The notes under the pieces were generated by a model. It saw only the letters and a list, made by a program, of their open reading frames with translations. It did no database searches and was not told the origin of the DNA. From Psychrobacillus sp044762855 (GTDB taxonomy: Bacteria; Bacillota; Bacilli; Bacillales_A; Planococcaceae), in NCBI RefSeq assembly GCF_044762855.1, contig NZ_JBIWFB010000002.1:434001-498000 (forward strand): 64,000 bases of DNA, given 5' to 3'. Positions 25,368-34,699 of this stretch are shown piece by piece. The position numbers and the translations under genes are program-made. Positions within the stretch are counted from its first letter, which is position 1. Every line of letters starts with the position of its first letter.

Positions 25368-26384
25368 ATGCAACAAATAGAAAATACGATTGAGCATAAA
25401 TGTGCTCTGTTATTAAGAAAAGCCCATCGATTTGGTGCAACCGATTTGCATATGATCCCAAACGAAGAAAATTATTTTTATTATTTTAAGAAACAAGCTC
25501 AAATGTTTGAAGCAGGGAAGCTTCCCCTCCATTTGGGTGAACGTATTATATCATTCTTCAAATTTTTATCCTCTCTTGATATCAGCGAAAAACGAAAGCC
25601 ACAAAGTGGTTCATTTCAACAAACATTCAACAATCAAAAATTCTCATTTCGTGTTTCAACATTACCGTCTGTTTATGGAAAAGAAAGTCTCGTTATACGT
25701 TTGCAGCAACATGATAATGCAAAGATAATTCATGCTTTGTCTTTATTTCGAGATGCTTCTGAAAAAATAGTGGAGCTTGCCAACAATCGACAAGGGCTAA
25801 TCCTTTTTGTTGGCCCCACTGGCTCTGGAAAATCGACAACTATGTATTCTCTTACTAAGTACTGTTCTGAAAACTTAAATCGACATGTTATTTCACTAGA
25901 AGATCCTGTAGAGAATAGTCAATCACATTTATTGCAAATTCAAGTCAATGAACGATCAGGTGTAACGTATTCAACAGGATTGAAAGCGATCTTAAGGCAC
26001 TCACCAGATGTTATTATGATTGGGGAAATTCGGGATGAAGACACTGCAAAAGCCGCCATCCAAGCTTCTTTGACAGGTCATTTAGTGGTTTCTACAATCC
26101 ACGCAAAAGATGGTGTTGGGGCGCTTTATCGCTTAATGGATTTAGGTATATCCGCCGAAGAATTAAAACAAACGATTATAGGAATCGTAACCCAAAGACT
26201 AGTAACAGTTGCGAAGATGGAACAACCAGAGCTCTCCGCTATATTTGAAATTATTTCAGATGAATTTTTAGAAGAAGCACTAAGTTCTCTTTTTACTGGT
26301 AAGAATTTTCATATCCCACATGCCATTACTCTTTCCTATCAAATTGAGAGGGGGATAAGAGAAGGTGTTATTCAAAGAAATTAA
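25368..26384 (+). CDS. comGA: Competence pseudopilus assembly ATPase ComGA
   Basis: Type II secretion/PilB-family ATPase that drives assembly of the DNA-uptake pilus. It has 338 residues with Walker A GPTGSGKST near 154, the Asp box ISLEDPVE, Walker B IMIGEIRDEDTA near 224 and a His box STIHAKD. I chose ATG 25368, seven bases after aaagga. It overlaps comGB by about 20 bases. Confidence 0.94.
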   Translation: MQQIENTIEHKCALLLRKAHRFGATDLHMIPNEENYFYYFKKQAQMFEAGKLPLHLGERIISFFKFLSSLDISEKRKPQSGSFQQTFNNQKFSFRVSTLPSVYGKESLVIRLQQHDNAKIIHALSLFRDASEKIVELANNRQGLILFVGPTGSGKSTTMYSLTKYCSENLNRHVISLEDPVENSQSHLLQIQVNERSGVTYSTGLKAILRHSPDVIMIGEIRDEDTAKAAIQASLTGHLVVSTIHAKDGVGALYRLMDLGISAEELKQTIIGIVTQRLVTVAKMEQPELSAIFEIISDEFLEEALSSLFTGKNFHIPHAITLSYQIERGIREGVIQRN

Positions 26385-27429
26385 AACATACTTCACTAAT
26401 AAAGATGAAACAATCCCTACTCATATGCAATCTCCTTTTTTAAGTAGATTAAGTGACTTGTTGAAGGAAGGTTATACATTTCATGAAGCTGTTACGATGT
26501 TGCTACCTTTCCATGTAAAGAATGCGGATAAAGTAATTTTTCAAGTAACAGAAGTTCAAAAAAACGGGCTGAATGTAACCGAAGTATTTAAATTATTAGG
26601 ATTTCCAAGTCGATTACTACTTCCGATCAATTTAGCGATGATTCATGGACAATTGCAGGAAACTGTTTCTGCGCTCGGAGTGAATGCTGCTGTGTATGAG
26701 CGAGCAAAGAAACGGTTAAATAATTTATTGATGTATCCACTGTTTTTGTTTGTCGTCATTTTTTTGTTGTTTACTATTTTTAGACTGTATTTTCTTCCGA
26801 ATATGGAATCTTTACTAGGTGCAAGAGAGTCGGTGGAATCGGAAAGCTCTATTGCATGGACAAGCTTATTATTGCAATTGCCGAATACTTTTTTAGTAGT
26901 GATGGTTTTATTGGCAATATTGATAAGTATGTTTTTGTATGTTTTAAATAAGAAAACAGTAGAAATACAGCTCAGTTTTTATTCGAAAATCCCAATTGTG
27001 AACAGTTGGTATAAACTGCTTTTGACTAGGGTCTTTTCAAGAGAAATGGGAGGGCTAATCGAAAGTGGGATGCCGTTACAACAGTCGTTCGATGCATTGA
27101 TCAATCAACAAGAACATAAAACGCTTCAGTTCATCGCAGAACAGATGAAAAACAAAATTGTGCACGGAGAATCTTTTTCAAAATCTGTGTTACTTTTAGA
27201 TTATTTCACAGAAGATTTTCATCTTTTTGTCGTGCACGGTGAAAACAGTGGTTATCTTGGAAGGGAATTAACGTTGTATAGTGATTTTCTATCGGATCGT
27301 ATTGAAACGAAACTTACTCGATATTTAAGTATTATTCAACCGACATTGTTTTTCATTTTAGCTATTTTCATTATCGGTGCGTATTTAGCAATATTATTAC
27401 CAATTTACGAAATGATAAATATTGTGTGA
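26365..27429 (+). CDS. comGB: Competence pseudopilus membrane protein ComGB
   Basis: Polytopic platform protein of the PilC/GspF family, 354 residues, with two cytoplasmic F domains (the second contains SREMGGLIESGMPLQQSFDAL) and about three membrane segments near 125, 180 and 330. It begins at GTG 26365 inside comGA, after gagaagg. The stop is 15 bases before the comGC start. Confidence 0.92.
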   Translation: MLFKEIKTYFTNKDETIPTHMQSPFLSRLSDLLKEGYTFHEAVTMLLPFHVKNADKVIFQVTEVQKNGLNVTEVFKLLGFPSRLLLPINLAMIHGQLQETVSALGVNAAVYERAKKRLNNLLMYPLFLFVVIFLLFTIFRLYFLPNMESLLGARESVESESSIAWTSLLLQLPNTFLVVMVLLAILISMFLYVLNKKTVEIQLSFYSKIPIVNSWYKLLLTRVFSREMGGLIESGMPLQQSFDALINQQEHKTLQFIAEQMKNKIVHGESFSKSVLLLDYFTEDFHLFVVHGENSGYLGRELTLYSDFLSDRIETKLTRYLSIIQPTLFFILAIFIIGAYLAILLPIYEMINIV

Positions 27430-27443
27430 AGGAGATTGTTAGA

Positions 27444-27761
27444 ATGAAAAGATGGAAGAATGAACGAGGCTTCACTCTAATAGAAATGATGATAGTATTG
27501 TTAATTATTTCCGTTTTGATACTTATCTCTATACCAAATGTAACGAAACATTCCGCCAATATTGACAAAAAAGGGTGCGATGCTTTCATCAAAATGGTAG
27601 AAGGCCAAGTACAAGCATATAAAATTGAAAATAAAGCAATTCCAACAATGGAAGATTTAAAAACGAGTGAATTTTTAAATGGAACGGATGCCTGTCCAAA
27701 CGGAGATGAAATACAAATTGCTGCCGATGGAAGTGTGTCCGTAATTGGAAGTACAGAATAA
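27444..27761 (+). CDS. comGC: Major competence pseudopilin ComGC
   Basis: The major subunit of the DNA-uptake pilus, 105 residues. Prepilin cleavage motif ERGFTLIEMMIV (cleaved after Gly by ComC) precedes a 20-residue hydrophobic helix. Two cysteines (KKGCDAF and TDACPNG) probably form the disulfide known in ComGC. ATG 27444 lies nine bases after aaggag; an in-frame upstream GTG overlaps that site and is less likely. Confidence 0.94.
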   Translation: MKRWKNERGFTLIEMMIVLLIISVLILISIPNVTKHSANIDKKGCDAFIKMVEGQVQAYKIENKAIPTMEDLKTSEFLNGTDACPNGDEIQIAADGSVSVIGSTE

Positions 27762-27765
27762 TAGG

Positions 27766-28206
27766 ATGAAGAATGTTCGCCGAGATGAAAAGGGCTTCAC
27801 TTTAATAGAAACAATTCTCGTCTTGTCTATCGTTATGGTTATTACTTCCTCCATTGTATATGTCACAACATCTAAATTAGAGGAAACAGAAGAACGACGT
27901 TTTTTTAGGCAATTTCATTTAGATATGCAAAGACTGCAATCGATTGCAATTGCCGAAAGTAAATATACACATATATATTTTGATGGAAATGGTACCAAAT
28001 ATATAGGGGGATTATCAGACGCTCCTCTATTCGAATACAAATTACCAAAGCATATGCGCCTTTCTTTCAATAGTAACTTAAAGAGAGTTTCTTTTCATCC
28101 AAACGGAACAGTGAGTCAATTTGGCACATTATACTTTGAGACGGGTACAGGCCATAAGACAGTTACAATATACATCGGAGGAGGTAAGGTAAACTATGAG
28201 GAATAG
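27766..28206 (+). CDS. comGD: Minor competence pseudopilin ComGD
   Basis: A 146-residue minor pilin with the motif EKGFTLIETILVLSIV near residue 9. I prefer ATG 27766, four bases after the comGC stop, though no clear ribosome binding site precedes it and an in-frame TTG at 27745 is possible. Translation is probably coupled to comGC. Confidence 0.88.
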   Translation: MKNVRRDEKGFTLIETILVLSIVMVITSSIVYVTTSKLEETEERRFFRQFHLDMQRLQSIAIAESKYTHIYFDGNGTKYIGGLSDAPLFEYKLPKHMRLSFNSNLKRVSFHPNGTVSQFGTLYFETGTGHKTVTIYIGGGKVNYEE

Positions 28207-28504
28207 TAATGGATTTTCATGGCCAGAAACGATACTGGCACTAAGTATTACAATGATCATTGCGACAACCTTACTACCCTTATTAAATACTATGCATATA
28301 CAACTGGAAGAAAAAAAGCGGAAATACCATGCCTCTCTTGTGATGCATGAAGCTGCTAAAAAGTATATAACGGAAAACAGTTGGAATGGTACTATGCATA
28401 TTGAACAGATTGCTTATGTGTATAAAATAGATTTACCTCAAATTTGCGTACATTATGAAGGGATGCGAGAGGAGAAAACAAATTGCATAACAGTTTCAAA
28501 TTAA
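28196..28504 (+). CDS. comGE: Minor competence pseudopilin ComGE
   Basis: A 102-residue protein starting MRNSNGFSWPETILALS, a pilin-like N-terminus with Glu at the +5 position of the hydrophobic helix. ATG 28196 is preceded by ggaggaggt inside comGD. Assigned to ComGE by operon order, since its sequence is weakly conserved. Confidence 0.82.
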   Translation: MRNSNGFSWPETILALSITMIIATTLLPLLNTMHIQLEEKKRKYHASLVMHEAAKKYITENSWNGTMHIEQIAYVYKIDLPQICVHYEGMREEKTNCITVSN

Positions 28505-28938
28505 GAATCGACAACGAGAAAGGATACACATTAGTAGATGGAATCATGCAGCTTGCTGTATTAATAGTTTTTTCGCAAATATTTGCATTGACAATCGGTT
28601 GGACAACAAAAGCGGAAGAGATGATTACGAACCCAACTGATATGGAATGGGCACTATTTGTTCAAAGCGTGGAAACCTATTTAAATGAGATTGATTCGCT
28701 TCTCATTCAGAAAGACGAGCCAGGAATCAGATTCAGAAAAAATGGGGAAGAGTATGACATAGAATTTTATACGAATTTGATAAGGAAACAAAAAAATCGA
28801 TTAGGCCATGAGCAAATGCTGCTACATGTAAAATCATTATCTGTAACAGTCGAAGGTCAATCTTTGCACTTTTTTGTCACTTTTTTGAATGGGTTGAAAA
28901 GGGAGCATACTTTTTGTGTTACATTTCGTTCGGAATGA
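28483..28938 (+). CDS. comGF: Minor competence protein ComGF
   Basis: A 151-residue protein with a pilin-like N-terminal hydrophobic stretch (EKGYTLVDGIMQLAVL) and the ComGF-type pattern VQSVETYLNEIDSL near 62. TTG 28483 follows gagaggag by eight bases and overlaps the comGE end by 22 bases. Confidence 0.82.
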   Translation: MHNSFKLRIDNEKGYTLVDGIMQLAVLIVFSQIFALTIGWTTKAEEMITNPTDMEWALFVQSVETYLNEIDSLLIQKDEPGIRFRKNGEEYDIEFYTNLIRKQKNRLGHEQMLLHVKSLSVTVEGQSLHFFVTFLNGLKREHTFCVTFRSE

Positions 28939-29122
28939 AAAAGGCGTGTTGTTACCGGCCGCAATGTTATTGTTATTAATCGTTTGTTTGTCGTTATTTG
29001 CAACAACTGCTGCATATCAATCCAAATATCGAACGTATGATTCGTTGGAAAAGAGCAACATTAATGCTACTATCATTAAAATAGATAATTTTAAAGAGCG
29101 AGAAAATAATCTAGATATGTAG
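28916..29122 (+). CDS. comGG: Short ComGG-like pseudopilin
   Basis: A 68-residue protein starting from GTG 28916 inside comGF, with the pilin-like NEKGVLLPAAMLLLLIV and little beyond the helix. ComGG of B. subtilis is about 124 residues, so this is either a shortened form or cut by an early stop. Named by operon position. Confidence 0.65.
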   Translation: MLHFVRNEKGVLLPAAMLLLLIVCLSLFATTAAYQSKYRTYDSLEKSNINATIIKIDNFKERENNLDM

Positions 29123-29136
29123 CGAGTTGGTGAATC

Positions 29137-29655
29137 ATGTACAAAGTATATTTGGTTGGTTTTATGGGAAGTGGAAAAAGTGCTGTCGGAAGAAGACTGA
29201 GCTATTTATTAAAAATGCCTTATTACGACATGGATAAAGAAATCGTAAATAAGCAGAAAAGGACAATTCCAGAAATATTTGAGCAGGAAGGAGAAGCATA
29301 TTTCAGGAAATTAGAAACTGATTTCTTGCAAAACTTTCGTAAAGAGTCTTGTATAATCTCTACGGGTGGTGGAGTTGCAATGAATGAAGAAAATGTTCGA
29401 ATTATGCGAAACACAGGGTTAGTATTGTATTTAGACGCAACGTTTAATGATATTTGGATGCGTATTAAAAACGACAAAAATCGGCCAATCGTGCAAAAAA
29501 GCACAAGAGAAGAGTTAGAACAGTTATACAATAAAAGAAGAAGAGCTTATAAGAAGGCAACACATATTACCATCCATACGGAAAATCGACCATTACGGCA
29601 AGTAACAGAGTATGCTGGATATCAAGTAAATCGTTTAAAAGGCGAACAAAAATAA
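29137..29655 (+). CDS. aroK: Shikimate kinase
   Basis: Phosphorylates shikimate in the chorismate pathway. It has 172 residues with Walker A GFMGSGKSAVG near residue 8, the shikimate-binding DMD (YYDMDKEI) near 31, R near 57, STGGGVAMN near 76 and the lid region NDKNRPI near 112. It starts 14 bases after comGG with a weak ribosome binding site, and may be partly served by the comG transcript. Confidence 0.9.
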   Translation: MYKVYLVGFMGSGKSAVGRRLSYLLKMPYYDMDKEIVNKQKRTIPEIFEQEGEAYFRKLETDFLQNFRKESCIISTGGGVAMNEENVRIMRNTGLVLYLDATFNDIWMRIKNDKNRPIVQKSTREELEQLYNKRRRAYKKATHITIHTENRPLRQVTEYAGYQVNRLKGEQK

Positions 29656-29770
29656 AGATATTTAAATAAAAGTTCGTCTTTTAAGTAATTTTATAAAAAG
29701 TATTGCGTCTTTTGATGTTCAATGTTAGGATATAGACAAAGCAAGCCATTTAAACAGATATCGCGGATGA

Positions 29771-29948
29771 ATATACGGGGAGAGAACGCAGCAACTAGCG
29801 TCGCCGAAGGAGCAAGTAATAACTATTATGAATCTCTCAGGCAAAAGAACTCGTATAGGACGCAACTCTGGAGAGTGCTTTCGTTTAGTATCACGCAAAG
29901 CCACCAAAGAGGCAAACCATTTCGGTAAACTTTCAGGTGCCAGGACAG
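29771..29948 (+). ncRNA. Tandem glycine riboswitch (gcvT leader)
   Basis: Two glycine aptamers lie in series. Aptamer 1 is about 29771-29856, closed by atacg / cgtat, and contains ggggagag, gcgtcgccgaaggagcaa and aatctctcaggcaaaa. Aptamer 2 is about 29857-29948, with ctctggagagtgc, tcacgcaaagccaccaaaga and the closing tttcaggtgccaggaca. These are the conserved blocks of the class. An intrinsic terminator overlaps the end of aptamer 2, so glycine binding should allow read-through into gcvT-gcvPA-gcvPB. Confidence 0.93.
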
Positions 29949-29990
29949 AGAACCCTTGTTAATATAAAGGGGTTTCTCTGTCCTTTTTTA
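29942..29990 (+). terminator. Riboswitch-controlled terminator before gcvT
   Basis: Stem ggacagagaa-ccc pairs with ggg-tttctctgtcc, then a T-run. The 5' arm is shared with the P1 of the second glycine aptamer, the expected expression switch. Confidence 0.88.
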
Positions 29991-30019
29991 TGTGTGAAAA
30001 ACATAAGGAGGAGATTTTT

Positions 30020-31123
30020 TTGTCAGAACAGTTAAAGCGTACACCTCTATTCGATGATTATGCTACATACGGAGGAAAAACGATTGATTTTGGTGGCTGG
30101 GAATTACCTGTGCAATTTTCTAGTATTAAAGAAGAACACGAAGCAGTAAGAACGAAAGCAGGATTGTTTGATGTCTCTCATATGGGAGAAATTATCGTTA
30201 CAGGCTCTTCAAGTGAAGCGTTTTTACAAAAAATCATGACAAATGATGTTTCCAAATTAGTAAATGGCCAAGCGCAATACACAGCGATGTGTTACGAAGA
30301 TGGTGGAATTGTAGATGATCTATTAGTCTATAAAGTAGAAGATAATCATTATTTATTAGTTGTAAACGCAGGCAATATTGAAAAAGACTTTGACTGGATG
30401 AAACAATTTGTAACCGAAGATGTCGAACTAGTCAATAAATCGGATGAGTACGGTTTACTTGCATTACAAGGACCACTCGCACAAGAGATTTTACAAAAGC
30501 TTACTTCTAAACCGCTAGACGAAATCGGATTCTTTCGTTTTGCAAATAATGTTGAAGTAGCTGGAAAATCCGTTCTTATTTCTCGTACTGGTTATACAGG
30601 CGAAGATGGATTTGAAATCTATGCATCTAGTAATGATGTGAGAGATTTATGGAGTGATATTTTAAAAGCGGGTAAGGAAGATGGACTTCTACCTTGTGGG
30701 CTAGGGGCACGCGATACGTTGCGCTTTGAAGCTTGTTTACCATTATATGGCCAAGAGCTTTCAAAAGATATTTCTCCACTTGAAGCAGGTTTAGGTTTTG
30801 TTGTAAAGCTTAAAAAAGAGCAAGATTTCAATGGTAAAGCTGTTTTGGCTGATCAAAAAGAAAATGGTGTGCCGAGAAAAAGTATTGGAATTGAAATGAT
30901 TGATAAAGGAATTCCACGTACTGGATACCCAGTATATGCTGGTGAAACACAAGTTGGTATTGTCACTACAGGAACTCAATCTCCAACGCTTAAGAAAAAT
31001 ATTGGTTTAGTATTAATTGACGCAACATTCGCGGAAATTGGTAAAGAGTTAGAAGTGGAAATAAGAAATAAACGTTTAAAAGCAGTTACAGTTGCTACTC
31101 CATTTTATAAAAGAGCAAAATAA
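30020..31123 (+). CDS. gcvT: Glycine cleavage system T protein (aminomethyltransferase)
   Basis: Transfers the methylene group from aminomethyl-lipoyl GcvH to THF. It has 367 residues; DVSHMGE near 49, the folate-binding YTGEDGFEIY near 194 and the C-terminal barrel GTQSPTLKKNIGL are present. TTG 30020 is chosen, seven bases after aaggagga; in-frame codons upstream overlap the riboswitch terminator. It is the first gene of the glycine-induced operon; GcvH is not encoded here. Confidence 0.95.
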   Translation: MSEQLKRTPLFDDYATYGGKTIDFGGWELPVQFSSIKEEHEAVRTKAGLFDVSHMGEIIVTGSSSEAFLQKIMTNDVSKLVNGQAQYTAMCYEDGGIVDDLLVYKVEDNHYLLVVNAGNIEKDFDWMKQFVTEDVELVNKSDEYGLLALQGPLAQEILQKLTSKPLDEIGFFRFANNVEVAGKSVLISRTGYTGEDGFEIYASSNDVRDLWSDILKAGKEDGLLPCGLGARDTLRFEACLPLYGQELSKDISPLEAGLGFVVKLKKEQDFNGKAVLADQKENGVPRKSIGIEMIDKGIPRTGYPVYAGETQVGIVTTGTQSPTLKKNIGLVLIDATFAEIGKELEVEIRNKRLKAVTVATPFYKRAK

Positions 31124-31147
31124 TACGAAGAAAGAGGTTGTCCATTG

Positions 31148-32494
31148 ATGAAGCATCGTTATTTACCAATGACTGAGCAAGATCAAAAAGAAATGTTAGA
31201 CGTAATCGGCATTTCTTCTATTGATGAATTGTTTGCAGACATTCCGGAGAAAGTACGTTTTAAAGGTGAGTACAATATTAAACCTGCAAAAGCAGAATCT
31301 GCTTTATTGAAAGAATTAGCAATTCTTGCTGACAAAAATGCGGATAGCAAAAAATATGCTTCTTTCTTAGGAGCTGGCGTATATGATCATTTCAAACCAA
31401 TTATTGTAGATCATGTTATTTCTCGTTCTGAATTTTATACGGCATACACTCCTTATCAGCCAGAAATTTCACAAGGGGAATTACAAGCTATTTTCGAATT
31501 CCAAACAATGATTTGTGAATTAACTGGCATGGATATTGCTAACTCTTCTATGTATGACGGTGGTACAGCGCTTGCTGAAGCAGGGAACTTGGCTGCAGGA
31601 CACACTCGTCGTAAAAAACTAGTTGTTTCGGAAGCAGTTCATCCTGAATATATTGATGTTGTGAAAATGTATGCAAAAGGACAAAATGTTCAAGTTGTAA
31701 CAGTTCCAACTAAAGATGGTGTAACAGACTTAGCTAAATTGGAAGAACTAGTAGACGAAGAAACAGCAGCTGTACTAGTTCAGTATCCAAACTTCTTCGG
31801 TCAAATTGAAGATTTAGCAAAAGTGGAACAACTAACTCATGCACAAAAAGCATTATTTGTTGTTTCCACGAACCCACTTGCACTTGGAGTATTAACACCT
31901 CCTGGTAAATTTGGAGCAGATATTACAGTGGGAGATGCACAACCGTTCGGGATTTCAGAAGCATTCGGTGGTCCACACTGTGGTTTCTTTGCAGTATCTT
32001 CTAAATTGATGCGTAAAGTTCCTGGTCGTTTAGTTGGAGAAACAACAGATGAAGAAGGACGTCGTGGATTTGTCTTAACATTACAAGCACGTGAGCAACA
32101 TATTCGTCGTGACAAAGCGACTTCTAACATCTGTTCAAACCAAGCGTTAAATGCACTTGCGGCTTCAGTTGCTATGACAGCACTAGGGAAAAAAGGCGTA
32201 AAAGAAATGGCGATCCAAAACATCACGAAAACACATTATGCAAAACAAGCATTTGAAAATGCTGGCTTTGAAGTACCTTTCCAAGGTGCACATTTCAACG
32301 AGATCGTTGTAAAAGTAAACGGTTCAGTTGCGGATGCAAATAAAGTACTTTTTGAAAAAGGAATTATCGGCGGGTTTGATCTAGGTCGAGTGGATGCCGA
32401 TCTTAAAGATCATGTACTAATCGCGGTAACCGAGCAACGTACGAAAGAAGAAATAGATGCACTCGTGCAAGAAATGGGGGCTCTTTATGCATAA
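31148..32494 (+). CDS. gcvPA: Glycine dehydrogenase (decarboxylating) subunit 1
   Basis: One half of the split P protein of the glycine cleavage system, 448 residues, beginning MKHRYLPMTEQD like its B. subtilis counterpart. It lacks the PLP lysine, which is in GcvPB. ATG 31148 is preferred over the adjoining TTG 31145. Its end overlaps the gcvPB start by eight bases. Confidence 0.95.
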   Translation: MKHRYLPMTEQDQKEMLDVIGISSIDELFADIPEKVRFKGEYNIKPAKAESALLKELAILADKNADSKKYASFLGAGVYDHFKPIIVDHVISRSEFYTAYTPYQPEISQGELQAIFEFQTMICELTGMDIANSSMYDGGTALAEAGNLAAGHTRRKKLVVSEAVHPEYIDVVKMYAKGQNVQVVTVPTKDGVTDLAKLEELVDEETAAVLVQYPNFFGQIEDLAKVEQLTHAQKALFVVSTNPLALGVLTPPGKFGADITVGDAQPFGISEAFGGPHCGFFAVSSKLMRKVPGRLVGETTDEEGRRGFVLTLQAREQHIRRDKATSNICSNQALNALAASVAMTALGKKGVKEMAIQNITKTHYAKQAFENAGFEVPFQGAHFNEIVVKVNGSVADANKVLFEKGIIGGFDLGRVDADLKDHVLIAVTEQRTKEEIDALVQEMGALYA

Positions 32495-33947
32495 GGATAA
32501 TCAACCACTAATTTTTGAAATCACAAAAGAAGGTCGTGTAGGGTATAACTTACCAGAACTAGATGTGCCGGAAGTAGATGTAACATCTCTTTTACCACAA
32601 GGTATGCTTCGAGATGAAGAGGCGGAGTTACCAGAAGTATCTGAGTTAGATATTATGCGCCATTATACTGCTCTATCGAATCGAAACCACGGTGTAGACA
32701 CAGGATTCTACCCACTTGGATCATGTACGATGAAATACAATCCGAAAATTAATGAATCGGTAGCGCGATTCCCAGGTTTTGCAAATATTCATCCATTACA
32801 AGACGAAGCAACTGTTCAAGGTGCGATGGAGTTAATGTATGATTTGCAAGAACATTTAATCGAAATCACTGGTATGGACGAAGTGACGCTTCAACCAGCA
32901 GCTGGTGCGCACGGTGAATGGACAGCGCTTATGATGATTCGTGCATTCCATGAAGCAAATGGTGACATAGAGCGTACAAAAGTTATCGTTCCTGACTCTG
33001 CTCACGGTACAAACCCTGCATCTGCAACTGTAGCTGGTTTTGAAACGATTACAGTAAAATCAGATGAAAATGGTTTAGTAGATTTAGAAGACTTACGTCG
33101 CGTTGCTGGTCCAGATACAGCGGCTCTGATGCTAACTAACCCAAATACATTAGGATTATTTGAAGAAAGTATATTAGAAATGGCTGAAATCATCCATGGT
33201 GTTGGTGGTAAATTGTATTATGATGGAGCTAATTTAAACGCAGTTATGTCGAAAGCACGTCCAGGAGACATGGGCTTTGACTGTGTTCACTTAAACTTGC
33301 ATAAAACATTTACAGGTCCTCACGGCGGTGGCGGTCCAGGTTCAGGTCCAGTAGGCGTAAAAGCTGACCTAATTCCATTCTTGCCAAGCCCAGTGCTTGT
33401 TAAAGAGGATGACAAATATACATTTGATTACAATCGTCCGCAAACGATTGGTCGCGTAAAACCATTCTACGGAAACTTTGGCATTAATGTCCGTGCATAT
33501 ACGTATATCCGTTCCATGGGTCCAGATGGTCTAAAAGCTGTGACAGAATATGCAGTATTAAATGCAAACTATATGATGAGACGTCTAGAAGAGCATTACG
33601 ATCTACCATATAACCGTCATTGTAAGCATGAATTCGTATTAAGCGGTCGTCGTCAAAAGAAATTGGGCGTTCGTACACTAGATATAGCTAAACGTCTGCT
33701 TGACTTTGGTTATCATCCACCAACAATCTACTTCCCATTGAATGTAGAAGAAGGTATGATGATTGAGCCGACAGAAACAGAGTCAAAAGAGACATTAGAC
33801 GCATTCTGTGATGCCTTGATCCAAATCGCAAAAGAAGTAGAAGAAAACCCAGAAATCGTTCAAAATGCACCACATACAACGGTTATCAATCGATTAGATG
33901 AAACAAAAGCTGCTCGTAAGCCAGTTTTACGTTATACAAAAGCATAA
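32487..33947 (+). CDS. gcvPB: Glycine dehydrogenase (decarboxylating) subunit 2
   Basis: The PLP-binding half of the P protein, 486 residues. The Schiff-base lysine is K273 in LNLHKTFTGPHGGGGPG. ATG 32487 lies within the gcvPA end, preceded by ggggg, so the subunits are made in equal amounts. The operon ends at a strong hairpin. Confidence 0.95.
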   Translation: MHKDNQPLIFEITKEGRVGYNLPELDVPEVDVTSLLPQGMLRDEEAELPEVSELDIMRHYTALSNRNHGVDTGFYPLGSCTMKYNPKINESVARFPGFANIHPLQDEATVQGAMELMYDLQEHLIEITGMDEVTLQPAAGAHGEWTALMMIRAFHEANGDIERTKVIVPDSAHGTNPASATVAGFETITVKSDENGLVDLEDLRRVAGPDTAALMLTNPNTLGLFEESILEMAEIIHGVGGKLYYDGANLNAVMSKARPGDMGFDCVHLNLHKTFTGPHGGGGPGSGPVGVKADLIPFLPSPVLVKEDDKYTFDYNRPQTIGRVKPFYGNFGINVRAYTYIRSMGPDGLKAVTEYAVLNANYMMRRLEEHYDLPYNRHCKHEFVLSGRRQKKLGVRTLDIAKRLLDFGYHPPTIYFPLNVEEGMMIEPTETESKETLDAFCDALIQIAKEVEENPEIVQNAPHTTVINRLDETKAARKPVLRYTKA

Positions 33948-33982
33948 AAAAGTGCGGTCCTTAAATGGGCCGCACTTTTTCA
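33946..33982. terminator. Terminator after gcvPB
   Basis: Stem aaaaagtgcggtcc pairs with gggccgcacttttt, leaving a short AT loop; it can serve both strands. Confidence 0.88.
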
Positions 33983-34531
33983 ATACTCCTCAAAAGGCAC
34001 TTCATATGTTAAGGCTTTATTGTAAATGATGCTTTTAACAGCTGCATTAACTGGACCAGATCCAGGAAACTCTAATATATAATCGTCTGTAAATGTGAAT
34101 ATATATCTTTCGTCTTGCTTGGTTTTCGAATCATAAAGTTCATGTGTTACTTTTGTTAAGTCACCCCAATCATACTCTACTTTCTTACCAAAAATCGGAT
34201 TATAGACAATTTTATCTTCGTGTAAATGGATATAATTTTGAACACCTAGCGTAAAAATAATGATAAAACCAATGATTGCAACTATACCCGTTATAATATT
34301 TAAAGGAATAGACTTCGAAAAATAAGAAGCACAAAGCAAGGCAATCACAAAAATAAATGCAAAGAAAAGCATCCAAATACCGGTGACGAGCGGTATAAAA
34401 ACAATCGTCCGAGGACCACTAAAAAATGTGATCGACGTAATAACCGGAGTAAATAAGCAAACAAATGGTGCAATTATTAATATAAGAAGTCCAAAAATCC
34501 AAAATAAATCTTTTCGATCTCTTAATGCCAT
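33980..34531 (-). CDS. Unknown membrane protein with PH-like C-terminal domain
   Basis: A 183-residue protein I cannot name. Four hydrophobic segments fill the first 95 residues (ILIIAPFVCLF, then paired helices near 45-95). The C-terminal 85 residues look like a small cytosolic beta domain (IHLHEDKIVYNPIFGKKVEY, then RYIFTFTDDYILEFPGSG), reminiscent of bacterial PH-like domains. ATG 34531 has ggaggggg six bases upstream. The frame stays open to 34675 but without a better start. It is a single gene facing the repeat-rich gap. Confidence 0.6.
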   Translation of the reverse strand: MALRDRKDLFWIFGLLILIIAPFVCLFTPVITSITFFSGPRTIVFIPLVTGIWMLFFAFIFVIALLCASYFSKSIPLNIITGIVAIIGFIIIFTLGVQNYIHLHEDKIVYNPIFGKKVEYDWGDLTKVTHELYDSKTKQDERYIFTFTDDYILEFPGSGPVNAAVKSIIYNKALTYEVPFEEY

Positions 34532-34699
34532 GATGAACCCCCTCCATTTTGCAGTTAACATCTTCTTAATTGTTATACGAAAAAAAGGAATGGAAGGTTT
34601 CAGAAAATAACGACTAATAAATTGATGATAAAAGCCCTGTCCATGCTTCGATATTGCAAGTGGGAGCATTGACACATAATAGGGGGAGTGCGTCTAAGT

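Noticed and set aside
34532..34675. 48-residue N-terminal extension of the membrane protein at 33980-34531
   Set aside because: The strong ggaggggg site is next to ATG 34531, and the extension has no such site or conserved look.
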